Shown here piece by piece: positions 37,834-50,316 of a stretch of DNA of 64,000 nucleotides. The translations under genes were made by a program, and so were the position numbers. The DNA comes from Cadophora sp. MPI-SDFR-AT-0126. Lineage: Eukaryota > Ascomycota > Leotiomycetes > Helotiales > Ploettnerulaceae. Location: NCBI GenBank assembly GCA_020747065.1, contig JAGMVK010000005.1, positions 2,790,001-2,854,000 on the forward strand, in the 5' to 3' direction. Every line of letters starts with the position of its first letter. The stretch's first letter is position 1. The notes beneath the pieces are model-generated. The model made no database searches and was not told where the DNA came from. It saw only the letters and a list, made by a program, of their open reading frames with translations.

Positions 37834-40800
37834 ATGGGTTCCATTACTCCCCATGTCGAAAACAACGAGCTTCTTCCCATCATTCTGGAAAATCGAGCGA
37901 ACTCAGACCCCCATGGTATTTGGGCGAAGTTCCCCATTTCTTCTACCACATACAAGGAAGGCTTTCGATCTGCGACACACCTGGAGCTCCTTAATGCTGT
38001 TAGTAAAGTGGCATGGCTGCTTGAGAAGTCGCTTGGAAGAAGTGAAAACTTTGAGACCATCGCCTACCTAGGTCCCAACGATCTCCGAAGTATCATTGTT
38101 GTTCTTGCGGGAATCAAGACTGGATACAAGGTAAGTGAGATAAAGTTCAAGAAGATGACACCATAGTTTCTGACAAATTTAGACGTTCTTACCATCTCCA
38201 AGAAATAGCAAGGCGGCTCACCACTCTCTCTTAGCCCGACTCGATTGCAAAGTTCTGCTCACCACGACGCCGGAGCTACCATGCGTCTCGATGATAGTCG
38301 AAGACTTTCCGATGAAAATATTGCAGGTACCAGCCCTTATGGACTTACTGTCGGCCAGCGAGACACCACGTTATCCTTACAATGTCTCATATGAAGAGGC
38401 AAAGAATGATCCAATTTTTGTCCTTCACACATCTGGCTCTACTGGTCAGAAAAGAATAAAAGTCGCATGAGATCTGTACTAACGGCCACAGGTATTCCGA
38501 AACCTTTGACGTACACCCACATGTTCAACACCTGTGTTGCAAATGTCACCTCGTTGCCAATGAGAGAGAACTTTGTGAATTTGAACACAAACTTTCAGAC
38601 TGGGAACTTCTTCTCCATATTTCCATCTTTTCATGTAAGCGAAAAAGATCTACCGTGTACTTAATTCGAAACTAAGCACTGACATGCTATTTCAGATTGT
38701 CGGCATCGGCTTCCAACTCATCATTCCCACATTCTATGGATGTGTTCCTGTCTATCCACTCCCTTCCGCACCACCAACCACGGAAGGATTCCTGCAAGCT
38801 CTGAACCATACCAGCGTCGATTGGGCATTTCTCCCTCCTGTATTGATCGATGAACTTGGCAAGCACATCCCATCACCGGACTTCGTGGCTTCGAAGCTCA
38901 AGTATATCTATTTCACTGGTGGCGCTGTCCCTGCAGCCACCGGCGATATCGTGTCCTCTCGACTCCCGCTTCACCAAGTCATGGGTTCCAGCGAATGCGC
39001 CATGTTCCCACTGATTCGCAACCAGACTGAATCTGGAGATGTGGATTGGAGCTACATACAAGTGCATCCAGCTTCAAATCCTGAATTTCGGCATCGCTTT
39101 GGAGATCTTCACGAACTTGTCATTGTTCGTGCGCCTGAGAACGAGAAGTATCAAGCAATTTTCACACACTTCCCTGACTTGCAAGAGTACGAGACCCGAG
39201 ACCTGTTCTCTCCGCATCCAACACGACCGGAATTCTGGAAGCATCGTTCCAGGATTGATGATGTTATTGTATTTCTCAATGGAGAGAAGACAAATCCAGT
39301 GACGTTTGAACAGGAGGTCTCTCGACATCCCGAAGTCAAAGCGGCTCTGGTCGTGGGCCATCAACGATTCGAGGCATCGTTGCTTGTTGAGCGACTCAAA
39401 GATACCGAGCTTTCCCTACTACAGCAGGAGGAGCTGATCGACAGTCTCTGGCCAGTCGTTCAGGACGCTAATACAAACTGTCCTGCTCATGCGCGGGTCT
39501 CCAGATCTAAAATCATGCTTGCAGATCCTGCGATGCCATTTCTCAGAGCACCCAAAGGTACCATTCAACGACAAGCCACCTTGAACTTGTACGAGGACAA
39601 AATCGACAGGATGTATCTGGAATCTGATTCAGAAGAGAATCAAGTCATGAAACTGCACCATCTTGATATCTCCAACACAGCCTCGCCATCTGAAATTGTC
39701 CGTGAGCTTGTTAAGCAAGTCACCGGATGGACAAACTTTGAGGACAAGGACGACTTCTTCTCATTGGGAATGGATTCCTTGCAAGTACTCCATCTACGAC
39801 GAGGTGTCATCTCAGCCTTTGGAACCACATCCATTACCACCGGAACCATTTACGCGAACCCATCCGTCGATCTCCTGACCCATGCCATTACTGAGAGCAC
39901 AAACGACGGACATGTGTTGTCTGGAAATTCAGAATCTGCTCGCGTGAACAATCTCGAAGCCAGTCTGAGATATTATGAGGATGAGATTGATAAGCTCGCA
40001 GCTTCGAAAGAACACACAAAAACCACCGTTGATGAGTTTCCGGGGAAAGAAATTGTGTTGCTGACCGGGTCTACTGGAGCACTTGGGTCTTTTCTGCTGG
40101 AAACACTTACCCGCAACAAGGCCGTGGATCATATATATTGTCTCAACCGATCTCATGACTCCGAATCACTGCAGAAGCTCCGCAACCAAGAGCGGCAGCT
40201 CCCATCCGAATTTCCCTCTTCTCGCATCACCTTTCTGACCGGAGACCCTGCTAAGCCTAACTTTGGCCTCGACAAATCAATCTTCAATAATCTGGGCTCT
40301 ACAATAACTCGAATAATCCACAATGCATGGCCTGTTGATTTCAACAAGACCCTCCAGTCATTCAAACCAAGTCTCGATGGTGTACTGGGTCTCGCTTCTT
40401 TCGCATCAGCAGCCAAATTCGCCACTTCAATCTTCTTCATCGGTTCCATCAGCTCTGTGGGTAACTACCAGAACACTCGCAATCACCTTGACTTGATTCC
40501 AGAGACCATGTTGACAGACCTCAATACTCCGGCACCGATGGGCTACGGCGAGAGCAAATATCTCGCTGAACGCATCTTGGATTACGCTGCAAAGAAGCTA
40601 CAAATCACCACTGCGGCAGCCAGAGTCGGACAAATTGCCGGCACTGCAGAAAATCCTCGAGGATGGAACAGACGAGAGTGGTTTCCCAGTTTGGTAATGA
40701 GCTCAAAGTTTCTCGGAGCTGTGCCGGAGACCCTCGGACTTGGAGGGGACGGCAGTGAGGGGATTGACTGGGTGCCGATTGATCAGCTGGTTGAAGTTTT

Positions 40801-41224
40801 GATCGAGTTGGCTTTGGTACGGGGCATGGAAAACAGCAATGGAGGGATAGAGTTATTCCACCCAATTCATCCTGCTCCTACGAGTTGGAGAACTTTATTG
40901 CCGACGGTGAAGGAGACTCTTGAAGCCGCTAACTCCACCGAGATAGGGACAGTGTCGTTCCAAGATTGGGTCAAGATGCTGGAGAACTCTAGCCAGTCCA
41001 TGAATGCAACTTCTACAATTGAAGACGCTGAAGATTTGCTTCACCGGAATCCTGGAGTGAAGCTTTTGGATTTCTATGAAAGTCTACTAAGCGAAGAGGG
41101 TCTTGGAAAGACTCTGAAAATGCAGACGGAGAAGACTTTGCAGACAAGTCAAGCTTTGAGAGATCTGAAGCCTCTCAAGAAGGAATGGATGGAGGGATGG
41201 ATTCAAGGCTGGCTGAAAGCCTGA
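37834..41224 (+). CDS. NRPS-like A-T-R enzyme (adenylating carboxylic acid reductase)
   Basis: Exons 37834-38130, 38183-38444, 38492-38634 and 38696-41224 give 1076 residues. It should activate a carboxylic acid as AMP ester, load it on a phosphopantetheine arm and reduce it with NADPH to an aldehyde. The adenylation domain (~1-510) has the core motif T-S-G-S-T-G-I-P-K-P (Gly187, made by the exon 2/3 join) and F-T-G-G-A-V-P. The carrier domain has D-D-F-F-S-L-G-M-D-S-L with the pantetheine Ser at 595. The reductase domain (from ~688) has T-G-S-T-G-A-L-G-S (692-698) for NADPH and Y851-G-E-S-K855. No condensation domain is present, so this is not a peptide synthetase. The length is normal for fungal stand-alone A-T-R enzymes. 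The substrate cannot be read from sequence by eye. It neighbours a P450, MFS and TF some 7-14 kb away. Confidence 0.92.
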
Positions 41225-41655
41225 ATGATGTTTTGGTTGATTTCTAGATCTAGTCCATTTTTTCAATCGAAGTCCGCTTGTCAGATTCTACTCCCAAAAC
41301 ACGTATACCAGATGCTGGACCGGCGCCGAATAATCCTCCGAGACATCATGAGCTGTGGTTTGCCGTATTTTTATGCTATTTGCGCGGACACTGATCCAGA
41401 TGGAATTGACAAGCGGATAGCGGAATGATCGCAGTTATGCATAAAGCGTTTCAATCTCCTGGAATTCAGCAAGGGCTACATGGCACCTAAACAGGGGGAT
41501 CTGTTGCTCCATATGGAGGTGTATGATGTCGAATCGGGCTCTACAGCCTTGCCATTCCCGTCTCGACACGAACGAAATATCCACCGTCGCCTCACACCCA
41601 GCATCGTCTACCTCCCCACTCCTCTACAGAAAACAATCTAAAGTATGTCGGTCAT
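41225..41655. other. Convergent intergenic spacer
   Basis: About 430 bases between convergent genes. A short frame directly after the reductase stop (41225-41428) has no domain and is probably 3' UTR. Confidence 0.5.
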
Positions 41656-43544
41656 TTAAAATGCCATTTTCTTCCACTTGTTCTTTCCGCTCCTGCCCTT
41701 AGCCTTCACTGGGATATCACAGCCACTTGAGTCCCGTCCCATACCTGTCGAAAGAGGCTGCAACTCAGAACTATCCACCAACTCCTTCATCTGAATCTTT
41801 AACACCTGGTGTTGCTCCCATTCTGTCAGTCTTCTCGACTTATGTGACTCCATATATAGACTTGGCGGGATTTTCTCGATCTCTGTGGTTGCACCACCAC
41901 ATCCAACCAAAGCAGGGAAGTTTTGCTCGCGTTCCTTGACAGCAGCTCTTTCTCTTTGCTTCTTTGATCTTTTCTTCGGCTTCCCTGGCACCACGGCTGC
42001 TTGCGTATCCTCTGGCGTCGTGTTTTCGTCATTGGCCCAGCTTGTCGCATTCGCTACAAGCATCGCACTCTCCTCCTTAGCTTCCTCACACCAGTCTCTA
42101 TAGATATTCTCCTCCTCCAAGCGAAACATGTCTCGAACAGAAGCAAATGCGTGCTTTCTAGCCATCTGCCGCGGTGTCTCAATCTTCTTCTGCCCAATCG
42201 ACAGTCCGCTAGAATTGAAAGAAGAACCAGGAGCAAAGCCGTGGTCGGGATCGGCGCCGAACTTTGCAAGGACATGCAATGTGCCGACAATCTCATGCTC
42301 TCTTTCAATGTTGTCCTGCGAAAGAATCTCGTGCAACGGCGTTCGACCCTTCGCATCTTCACGATTGATATCATCCGTTGCGCCATGCTCGAGGATATAG
42401 GTTACAATTTGCTCGAGCGCAAATCTAGACGCGATATGTAACGCCGTCGACTTATCGTCTATCCTGACCATTGGATTCGGAATATGAGGGTGTTGCCGCA
42501 AGATGTACTTTGAGGCCTCATCGTGGCCTTGCACCATCGCTCCATACAAAGGTGTGTAGCCTCCACCATCCTTCTCCTCTAGAACATTGAGACCCACTCT
42601 CTTGACCAAGGACCGTAGAACACTGACCGATCCACTAGCAGCTGCTAGGTGGGCCGGAGTCTGCTGGCTGTTCTCACAATTGACTGATTTCCAGCATCTG
42701 GTATCGCAGCAGTGAGCCCTCGAGTTATCGGTTTTGAGCTTGGGGTCCGCACCATAATTGACGAGGCTCTTGGTGGTTGCCCAGATTAAATCCTCCCAAA
42801 GTGTGGAAGGTGGGACTGCTGGTTCCATGTAAGCATAGAATTCATCGAAAAATCTCCATCTAGCGCGACGGGCGAGAGTGGCATGAAGGACGGAAATGCC
42901 ATAAATGGAGACCGCCCGCGCATCTGCCCCCCTGGCGAGGAGGAATGATGTGGTGCGTGGAAGTGCGTATGAGCATGCTATCCGGAGAGCGGCGTTGAGC
43001 TCATGCTGAGTCAGTAGCTGCGGGCGAGCGAGTGCCATGTAGAGAGGCGTAAGATCTGGATATGTCACGCTGAGACTGTCGATACTGAAGTCTGAGGAGG
43101 AGCCATGCTTCATCAGGCGAGAAGCGATGACTGGGGCATCCATAGAGACAGCGAAGTGAAGATAGGTGATGGAATGATGTGAAAAGGGCATGCTGGGGAG
43201 ATATCTAGGTCATGCACATTAGCAAGTCAACAAGTGAAGTGAAGGTGGACTCGCCCTCTGAAGTCTACTATGTCTCTGTAACAAAACAGCTGCTGTATCA
43301 AGTTTGAAGAATTGTACTTGACGGAATGCAGAAATATCGCAATGAGACAGTCACGCTCTTTTTTGGGACGATCGGTCGTCTTTGCCCAAGCAAGATGGCG
43401 CTCGAAGATTTCAGGAAGGAAAAGGTGATAGAGGCGGCGCGTCAGTTGGCAGATTGCATTGATGTCACCTGTGCCGGAGAGGTTGGAGTTGATAAGGAGG
43501 AGGACCTCCGTGGGCAGAGTGGTGAAGTTTGCTGGTTCTGCCAT
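41656..43544 (-). CDS. F-box-like protein with ankyrin repeats
   Basis: Two exons, 43544-43255 and 43204-41656, give 612 residues. The N-terminus has the F-box start L-P-x-E-V-L-L-L-I followed by L-T-R-R-L-Y. Ankyrin repeats follow (for example T-P-A-H-L-A-A-A-S-G, T-P-L-Y-G-A-M-V-Q-G, T-A-L-H-I-A-S-R, T-P-L-H-E-I-L-S). An F-box would connect it to Skp1 in an SCF ubiquitin ligase, with the ankyrins choosing the target. The C-terminus is basic (Lys/Arg-rich, P-K-K-R-S-K-K-Q-R) and could be a nuclear signal. No GT donor fits between the two frames. A GC donor (GCGAGT) at 43254 joined to the TAG acceptor at 43205 gives a 50-base intron with a CTAAT branch point and keeps the frame, so a GC-AG intron is my best reading. 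A frameshift is the alternative. Confidence 0.75.
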
Positions 43545-46125
43545 GATTTAAGGTCCGTTGTGTCGAGATTAGAAATGTGAGTCGGGTTGGAGTCGAGGCA
43601 GGTGACAGGAAATCGAGGTTGTGAGATAAATAGAGGTTTAAATTATTTCACTAGCGCGAAGCTAGAACTTTCCTAGTAATAAACTTTGCGAACGCGCAAG
43701 TGAGTCAATGGTCAAGGAGGTTCGGGGCGAGCCGCGTTGCCGTAGCAAGCTGTCAGACTATACAATGAAGAAGCAGGAGGAAAGTGCCGATCCGTCTACG
43801 ACGCCTGTATCTCCCTCTCTTACCCCTTTGTGGTGCTCCATCATTGAACAGTTCGGAAGTACTCGCGCAGGTTCCTCGGCTCGGATGCGAAGTTACCGCG
43901 GAAGACAAAATGTTGACAATAACAATATCAAGCGAAAATTTGTGGGGCCAACGCTAATTTCGGGAGGGAAATCTTTTGTGAGCAACGAAACGATAGACAC
44001 ACTGCCATTTGACAATAGGCCAGGCTCGCCTTCGCAATTTTAATCATTCTTGTAGAGCAGCTGATCACGGGCGCTTTGCGAGAAGAACTTCTGGGAGCTT
44101 GGTCAGTGGGAGCCTGGAAATCTACGACCTCTTCCAAGCATTACAAACTGATCAGACAAAACGTGCAGAATGACATAAAAGTAAGACATTCTTCAAGCAA
44201 TACCACGGGTAATAGAGTCTTACGAGTAGATGCACATCAATGGCAAATGGCAGGGTATCGCAAATGCGGGATCGACAATGTGTGCGGGCGCCACCCAGCA
44301 ATTCGATTGCAGAAATGTCATCTATCATTGTTTTGAAGATCCGTGGCGCTCAATTGTATCGATATCACGTATTGAGTACAAGAAACAGGGGGGAAGAGGG
44401 CAATGAAGGATGAGTGAAGGGAATCGAAGAGATTCCCTAGCCAGGATATCGTGGCAACATAGAACTTCGAGGGCCTAGAAAATGGCTGGAAAGCGCAGAT
44501 AATATCGTGACATACCGCCCTCTATTAGCTTCATTAAGGTCTGTAAGTTTAGTCTTCGATTCCTTGGGAACGAAGTTCGCTGATATTGTGTTGTGATTAG
44601 AAGCGAGGTGAGAACTCATTGATCCAGAGGTCGCCGTCTTCATTTACCAGGGTGAATTATTCATTTTGTACCGAAAAGTATGATTGATACACCCTGAGGC
44701 TCGGTGAGAATGTATCAAGTACGGTGCAGAGGCGATGGATCAATTTAGGTTCACTCACCCTGTGAAAGCTCGAAAAATAGTCAGTTGCCGAAATTACACT
44801 TTCCATTGTGAGTGTCCTGAGCATAAGGTACGTTAAAGAAGCACCTGTTAGCGTACTCGAAGGAAACAACCCCAACACAGCTATTAAAGCACCCTGCGAC
44901 ATGCAACAAAGGCTTGGCTACCACAGCCGAACTTTGGTTGTGATAGTTTAGCGTCTCTTCCTTAAAGTCGTTACCTCACGCGGGACCAGCTAGAGTAATA
45001 ACGCTGTGACGTCAATGCCGCTGAACGGAGCTTTGAATATGATGGAGTAGAGCGCGGCTCCGATCGGCATTGAAGTGCGATATGCAACAGAAGAAGGGTA
45101 CTTCTCTCTGGCTATGACTCTACAACGATGTATGGATGGGTGGAATTAGAGCGTTTATAGCCTCGTTTAAGCCATTACATGGCCTCATAATGAAGCCGCT
45201 TATATCACATGCACGAGAACATTTTGATCGCAATACAGCAACGAAAGAGTTGTCCTGGCAGGATGAACTATGAGTTGGCCACTAGATCAAATGATCATCA
45301 TTAGTAACTTTCTGAACTGGTGACTTTCAACATAAAAGTACGTATGAATGGGAATATGATACAACGCGATACCTTCGCATCAGACTCCGGGCGTGGCATC
45401 TCTTGCTGTGATGTGACATTGAGAAAAAAGGTCTCACATGGCCAGAAACACTTCCCCTTCCTCACCAACGTGATGTGAACCAGCTTCAATCAGCCCAAGG
45501 ATTTTTACAAAGGTGGATTTCGGTACCGATAATACAAGATCCATGAATCACATGAACGCAACCCAATACAGCTGAACGATACTAGCTCTCAAGCCGAACA
45601 CGGCTTGCCTCGGCATTCAACTGCGATTTGCAACAAAACCTCTTTGCTGAAGCTTTCTTCCGGTGACGGCACTGATGATGATACGGGAAAACAAAGCGGA
45701 GAGATCCGAAGTACGAAGATACTGAAAATATGAAGCTATGTAATGAATGCCACGCATTTGCCAAATAGTCTGAGATAAAACTTGCCATAGGAAAGGCACA
45801 GAGTAGAGACAAGATAATGTATTAGGGGGTTGAATAACATAAATGCAATTTTCAAGGCAATTCTGTGACAGGAGGTTCGACCGACGCAGAGGATCTGCTC
45901 GCCACATGAGTACGTTGGATACCCAGCTTCGATCTCACCCGAGGCTTCCTCGGCACAAACTAAGTACAGACATGCATGCAGATAACCCGGCGAGAAGTTC
46001 TAGAAAATAGGAAAGACAAAGTCTATTCATGCACCTAATAATCTAAATTTAGGGGACATATTTACCTAGCCCTTTTTGTGCATAGCACCGCCTGTCCCAG
46101 CCTACTTCACGTCAGTGCCATCCCA
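43545..46125. other. Gene-free stretch of 2.6 kb
   Basis: No coding region could be supported. Frames at 43708-44043 (+), 44657-44902 (-) and 45301-45489 (-) are short and without domains. It separates the reductase and F-box pair from the SDR, MFS, TF and P450 genes. Confidence 0.45.
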
Positions 46126-47239
46126 TTACGACTTCTTGTGCATGACGGTAGCAGCGGCCTTCCTCGTCAGCAATTGAAAAACAGGACAAGAGATGTGGTC
46201 ATACCTGGTGGTTGGGAAAGATCAAAGAGTCGGCCAAAACGACATTCTCCCTCCGTCCAGCAGCGAAGACGACCACTTCGGCGATATCTTCTGGTGTGAG
46301 GGGTTCGCAACCACTATGTCTATCAGCAATGCCTATGATGGGAAGAGAGTAATCTTACGCATAAACAGCATCGGCTTTCGACTTATCACCGTAAAACCTG
46401 ACCACCGAGAACTCCTACCCCTCATTAGCTTCTGCCCCACTTACCCCTCCATGACCAAACTCACAGTCTCAACCTGACCTGGGTCAATCTCAATGATCCT
46501 AATTCTCGTAGCAATCAACTCCCTCCTCAAACTATCTGTAAAACTGCGAACAGCTGCCTTGGTAGCACAGTAGATGCTGCCTCCTTGGTATGGTTCCCTG
46601 CCGGCGATACTGCCAATATTGATGATATCTCCCGCGCCTCCATCTGCTCTCTTCTTGAAAATCGGGAGGATGGCTTGTGTCATGTTGATTAGACCAGTAA
46701 CGTTCGTCGCAAACATGATGTTGATATCTTCTTCGGCGATTTCTGGAGCTTTGGCTACACCTTTGACCAACCCACTGCCTGATGTTAGTCCCATCCCAGA
46801 CTCTCGGCTTGCAAAGCTAGACTTACGCATTGTTCACCAAGACATCAATCTCTCTCCACTCCTCCGGCAGATTGCCAACGAAACTCCTAACCTCCTCCGG
46901 GTTGCTGACATCCATCTTGACCGGCAGAACCTTCACGCCATCTCCAACGTCCTTCTCAATCTCCGCTTTAACCTCCTTCAATGTATCGATCCTCCTCGCC
47001 GTCAAGATCAACCGCAGATTCTTAGGTGCTGTCCGTGCAAACTCCACAGCTGTAGCTCGACCAATACCAGATGATGCGCCGGTAATTACGACGGTCTTGC
47101 CTTCGAGGCGCTTGCTCATTGCTGAGGAAGCCATCGTTCTGCGGAGGAGGGGTCGATTGAGAATGGAGCTTGGTCGGTATGCGTTCCGCAGTGTAAAGAG
47201 TGTACGGAAGAATTGAGACGTTGTGCGAGAGAGGGGCAT
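46126..47239 (-). CDS. NADP-dependent short-chain dehydrogenase (serine/3-hydroxy acid dehydrogenase type)
   Basis: Exons 47239-46827, 46774-46465, 46414-46359, 46313-46205 and 46158-46126 give 306 residues. It resembles yeast YMR226C and bacterial YdfG, which oxidise L-serine, L-allo-threonine and related 3-hydroxy acids with NADP. T-G-A-S-S-G-I-G is the cofactor loop, V-N-N-A-G lies across the first splice, I-G-S-I-A-G holds the catalytic Ser, and Y-C-A-T-K is the Y-x-x-x-K pair. D-P-G-Q-V-E-T joins E-F-S-V-V-R-F across the second splice. The first ~40 residues before M-S-K-R are Arg/Ser/Leu-rich and might target mitochondria. Exon 5 is only 33 bases and codes the M-H-K-K-S end. This is probably general metabolism and not part of a metabolite pathway. 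Confidence 0.9.
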
Positions 47240-48152
47240 ACGTGGTGGTATTTGTAGGAAGTATCGAATTAGGGGAGGATGTATGCGGTGAGATTAGTTG
47301 ACTCACTGTCGAATTGTTGTTGCACAAGCTGAAGCTCGAGATGGCAGAAACCCCCACTTCTGCCGAGGGCGGCATCGCGTCATCGGCAACAAGCCGCCTT
47401 CTGGAAGAGGCGAGAAAGGGGTAGCGATGTTTTGTTTGAATAGATGGACCGCGAATTCAAGAGATATCCTTTCATATTATGACGGATTAATTTCTAGTAC
47501 AACTTTTTTATTACTAGACCAAACTTCTAAGCTTGTCAGCGTCTGGCTTGTACTAAAGACTACCTCTTCTCCAGCGTCTGTAAATCAACTATTTTTTGGA
47601 TTCCTCCAGAACGCTTGACCAAGATTCCGGAAAAGAATCCGCAAGCCAAGACAGCCTTCGTTTATTCTTGGACATCTGCAACATTTCCGAATTCAGGGAC
47701 TTCACTCCATGACTTCCTTCCACAAGTAGAACAGGGGCCGTCCAACCAAAATTATCGCCCAACTCCACCTCCACGGCATTTCAATCGCTCACACCAGTCC
47801 TTCTCGCGATTACCGGAACCTGCCCACCATAGCAACACCTATCATGCTTATCCAGCGAAGCAATGCTTACCAGCATCAACATCCATAAATACAGATTCGC
47901 AAAACGTCGCCCCACACGATTCAATTCATGGCATTTCGATCGTTGTCAGAAGCCTCGGACGAGTTGCAGAACATCGTAGGCATTTGGGATCGGGGAGGCA
48001 AATACCATGCCAGTTGATGACGATGAGGCGACACTTTTCATAGATATGGAAATGGCATATCTGGTAAATCGACCATAGGTGGGAAGACCATGATCCGTTG
48101 CCGCAGATCTCTCTTGGTCCTTGACAGTGCTGAGATATGGGCTATCCGACTC
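47240..48152. other. Intergenic region, no gene seen
   Basis: About 0.9 kb holding the SDR promoter and the MFS 3' flank. The 142-codon frame 47615-48043 (+) is Ser/Pro/His-rich without a domain, and I do not regard it as a gene. Confidence 0.45.
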
Positions 48153-49951
48153 CTAATTGTCATCATGCTCCGAGGCATTGGTTAAGGGCTTCTCGAGTCG
48201 AATGAACACCGTGGAAACAACCGCTAGGAAGTAAAATGCCTCGAAAAATTAGCTCATGCTACTCATAGAAGAAGAAAATGCTTACAGCTCCAACGAAAAA
48301 CGGCAGCGCCATCCAGAAAGGGGGCAGTTGTAGCGATGCCGCAAAGATTTGCTGGATTGATGGATCTCCAACTGCATGACCAAGACTTTCAAGGACCACT
48401 ATTGCTGCATACAACGTGGCTTTTGCGTCATCAGATATCCAATATGAGACAAGAGAGAGGGCCGAAACCCTGCTTCCGAAACCTGCGGCGAAGATGAACA
48501 CACCTGCGGGATGAAGCATGTTGGTCAAGTTGATCGTAATCAGGTTTGGCTGGGGGCAGAAGCGTACCAATAGGTAGCAGAGAACTTGATTGAACAAATC
48601 CAATAGCAAGACATCCAATGCACATCAAAGTAACACTCGTTCGTACCAGAACTAAATCTAAAACAACAGGTCGCACGTTGTATTTCGAGCGGATATAAGC
48701 TGTAAGCTGGGGAACCAGGAACAGGAACAGAAAAATATTGACAATAGCAGTCTCAGTATAGAATATGGCCCCCGAAGAGATCTTTAGACCGAATCGAACA
48801 GAAGCATATTGAATCAAGATATTCAGCATCGCGTATCTAAAGATCCCGACTAGGAATACCGGAATCGTGAGACGTATGTTTCGATTTGATAATGCAGACA
48901 CAAGACCCTGAACGGAGGTGCTAGGTGTCGATTCTGCTCGTGAGGGAGCCGCGGATTCTGCTTGAATTTCATCCCCGAGCTTAGGAGGTATTTGAGTTAA
49001 TGTAGCGGATGCACGAGTATCGGGCATGACTACGAGCAGAGCAAGGCATAGGGCGATAGCGCTCATGGCTAGAGCACACGGTATCCATGGCGAGATATCC
49101 AAGGTGACGGAGGCAACGAATGACGATATCAGCTCCGCAACGTAAAATGCGGAAAAGATATAGTAGAATGCGTAGCTCCTATAATCAAAGTGAGTGAAAA
49201 TGAACGGCGAAGATCAAATGTACAGCGCGTACCTCCTTTCCGAAGGAATAGATTTTGATGCCATGGCCCACATGAAAGCAGATGCTGAGTTCAGACCTCC
49301 GCCAAATAGCAAGATTGCAGATGAAAAACACACAAGCCGCAGTGGAAACTTTCGAGGAAATGCACCTAGCCATGGCATCAGCTCGAACAATGGAATATAT
49401 CGTAGATTTATCATATGCGTACAAACAATGAAGATCTCAGCGAGCGAGCCAGCGACTCCGATGAGTGACATAGCCATGATCTTTCTCCTCCCATGATGGT
49501 CTCCCAACTTGCCAATTGGAATGGCCACAAGCAGTACTGAATCTCATCAGCGGGTCGTCAACGTAAAAATTGACAGAACTCCTAAACCTGGAATAGTATC
49601 AAACATAGATTTCCATCCTCTGATAGTAGCCAGTGGTCTTTGAATATCCGGAATCTTGCACAATGCCTCCGCTACCCCGCCATCCGGAAAGCCGTAATAT
49701 GTAAGACATAGAGAATTCTCAAAGAGGCGGATCAAAGGTGCAACTAAGATTATCTCGGCAAATGCTAGCAGGAAATGAATTGCGATGAAATAGAGAATGA
49801 GCGTTGACAATGGCCTTGCCGCTTGGAGAACGATCCCTTGGTCATCGTCTATGGGGTCGGTACCGGTACTGGTACCGAGGAGGGCTTCCTGTTCAGTAGC
49901 GTCATGTCGTTCACCTGGAGGTATGACTCTGGGTCTATCCGAGCTTGACAT
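48153..49951 (-). CDS. Major facilitator superfamily transporter
   Basis: Exons 49951-49588, 49536-49233, 49178-48568, 48503-48286 and 48239-48153 give 527 residues. A hydrophilic N-terminus with acidic and dileucine-like residues precedes the first membrane helix (L-I-L-Y-F-I-A-I-H-F-L-L-A-F). The MFS signature loop between helices 2 and 3 is visible as G-K-L-G-D-H-H-G-R-R-K, close to the G-x-L-x-D-R-x-G-R-[RK] consensus. Further hydrophobic blocks follow through all exons, with a polar central loop. About 11-12 membrane segments are expected, and the substrate is unknown. It lies head to tail with a Zn2Cys6 regulator (365 bases apart), which suggests an export or uptake function in the same pathway. 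Start: the frame upstream of 49951 opens only with GTG, so the first ATG was chosen. The last exon restores a membrane segment otherwise cut by a stop. Confidence 0.87.
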
Positions 49952-50316
49952 CGAGCTCTCTGCTAGGGAAGCTTCCTGTGATTGAGTGAAGGAAAGCAAA
50001 GATGGGACGTGATGAGTGAGCAAGCGAGGCTTCTCACCGCCTGGCAGAATCACGTTCTCCCTGTCGCGTCTCACTCACTGGGAATCTCTTTCGACCAACG
50101 CGAATAGTGGCAAGACTTCACACATCCTTTATACTCTCCACGAAACAAATTTATTGGTGAATGAAGCCCCCATGATGCTATAGCAAAATTCACTGTTAGA
50201 AATCGCAAATCCCTTTCATTCTCCATAAATTCCTGTCTGCTCGCAGAATTTCGTGGATAAGCAGGATATCGATATTTATTTACCTGCCTCTGATATACCC
50301 CTAAAGAAAAAGAAGG
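49952..50316. other. Intergenic spacer between the MFS transporter and the Zn2Cys6 regulator
   Basis: A 365-base spacer that should hold the MFS promoter. No coding region was seen. Confidence 0.5.

Noticed and set aside
37834..41224. Full non-ribosomal peptide synthetase
   Set aside because: Only A, T and R domains are present; no condensation domain.
43545..46125. Possible transposon remnant in the gene-poor stretch
   Set aside because: No terminal repeats, transposase motifs or reverse-transcriptase motifs could be seen.
47615..48043. 142-codon plus-strand frame between SDR and MFS genes
   Set aside because: No domain, low-complexity composition, no splice context.
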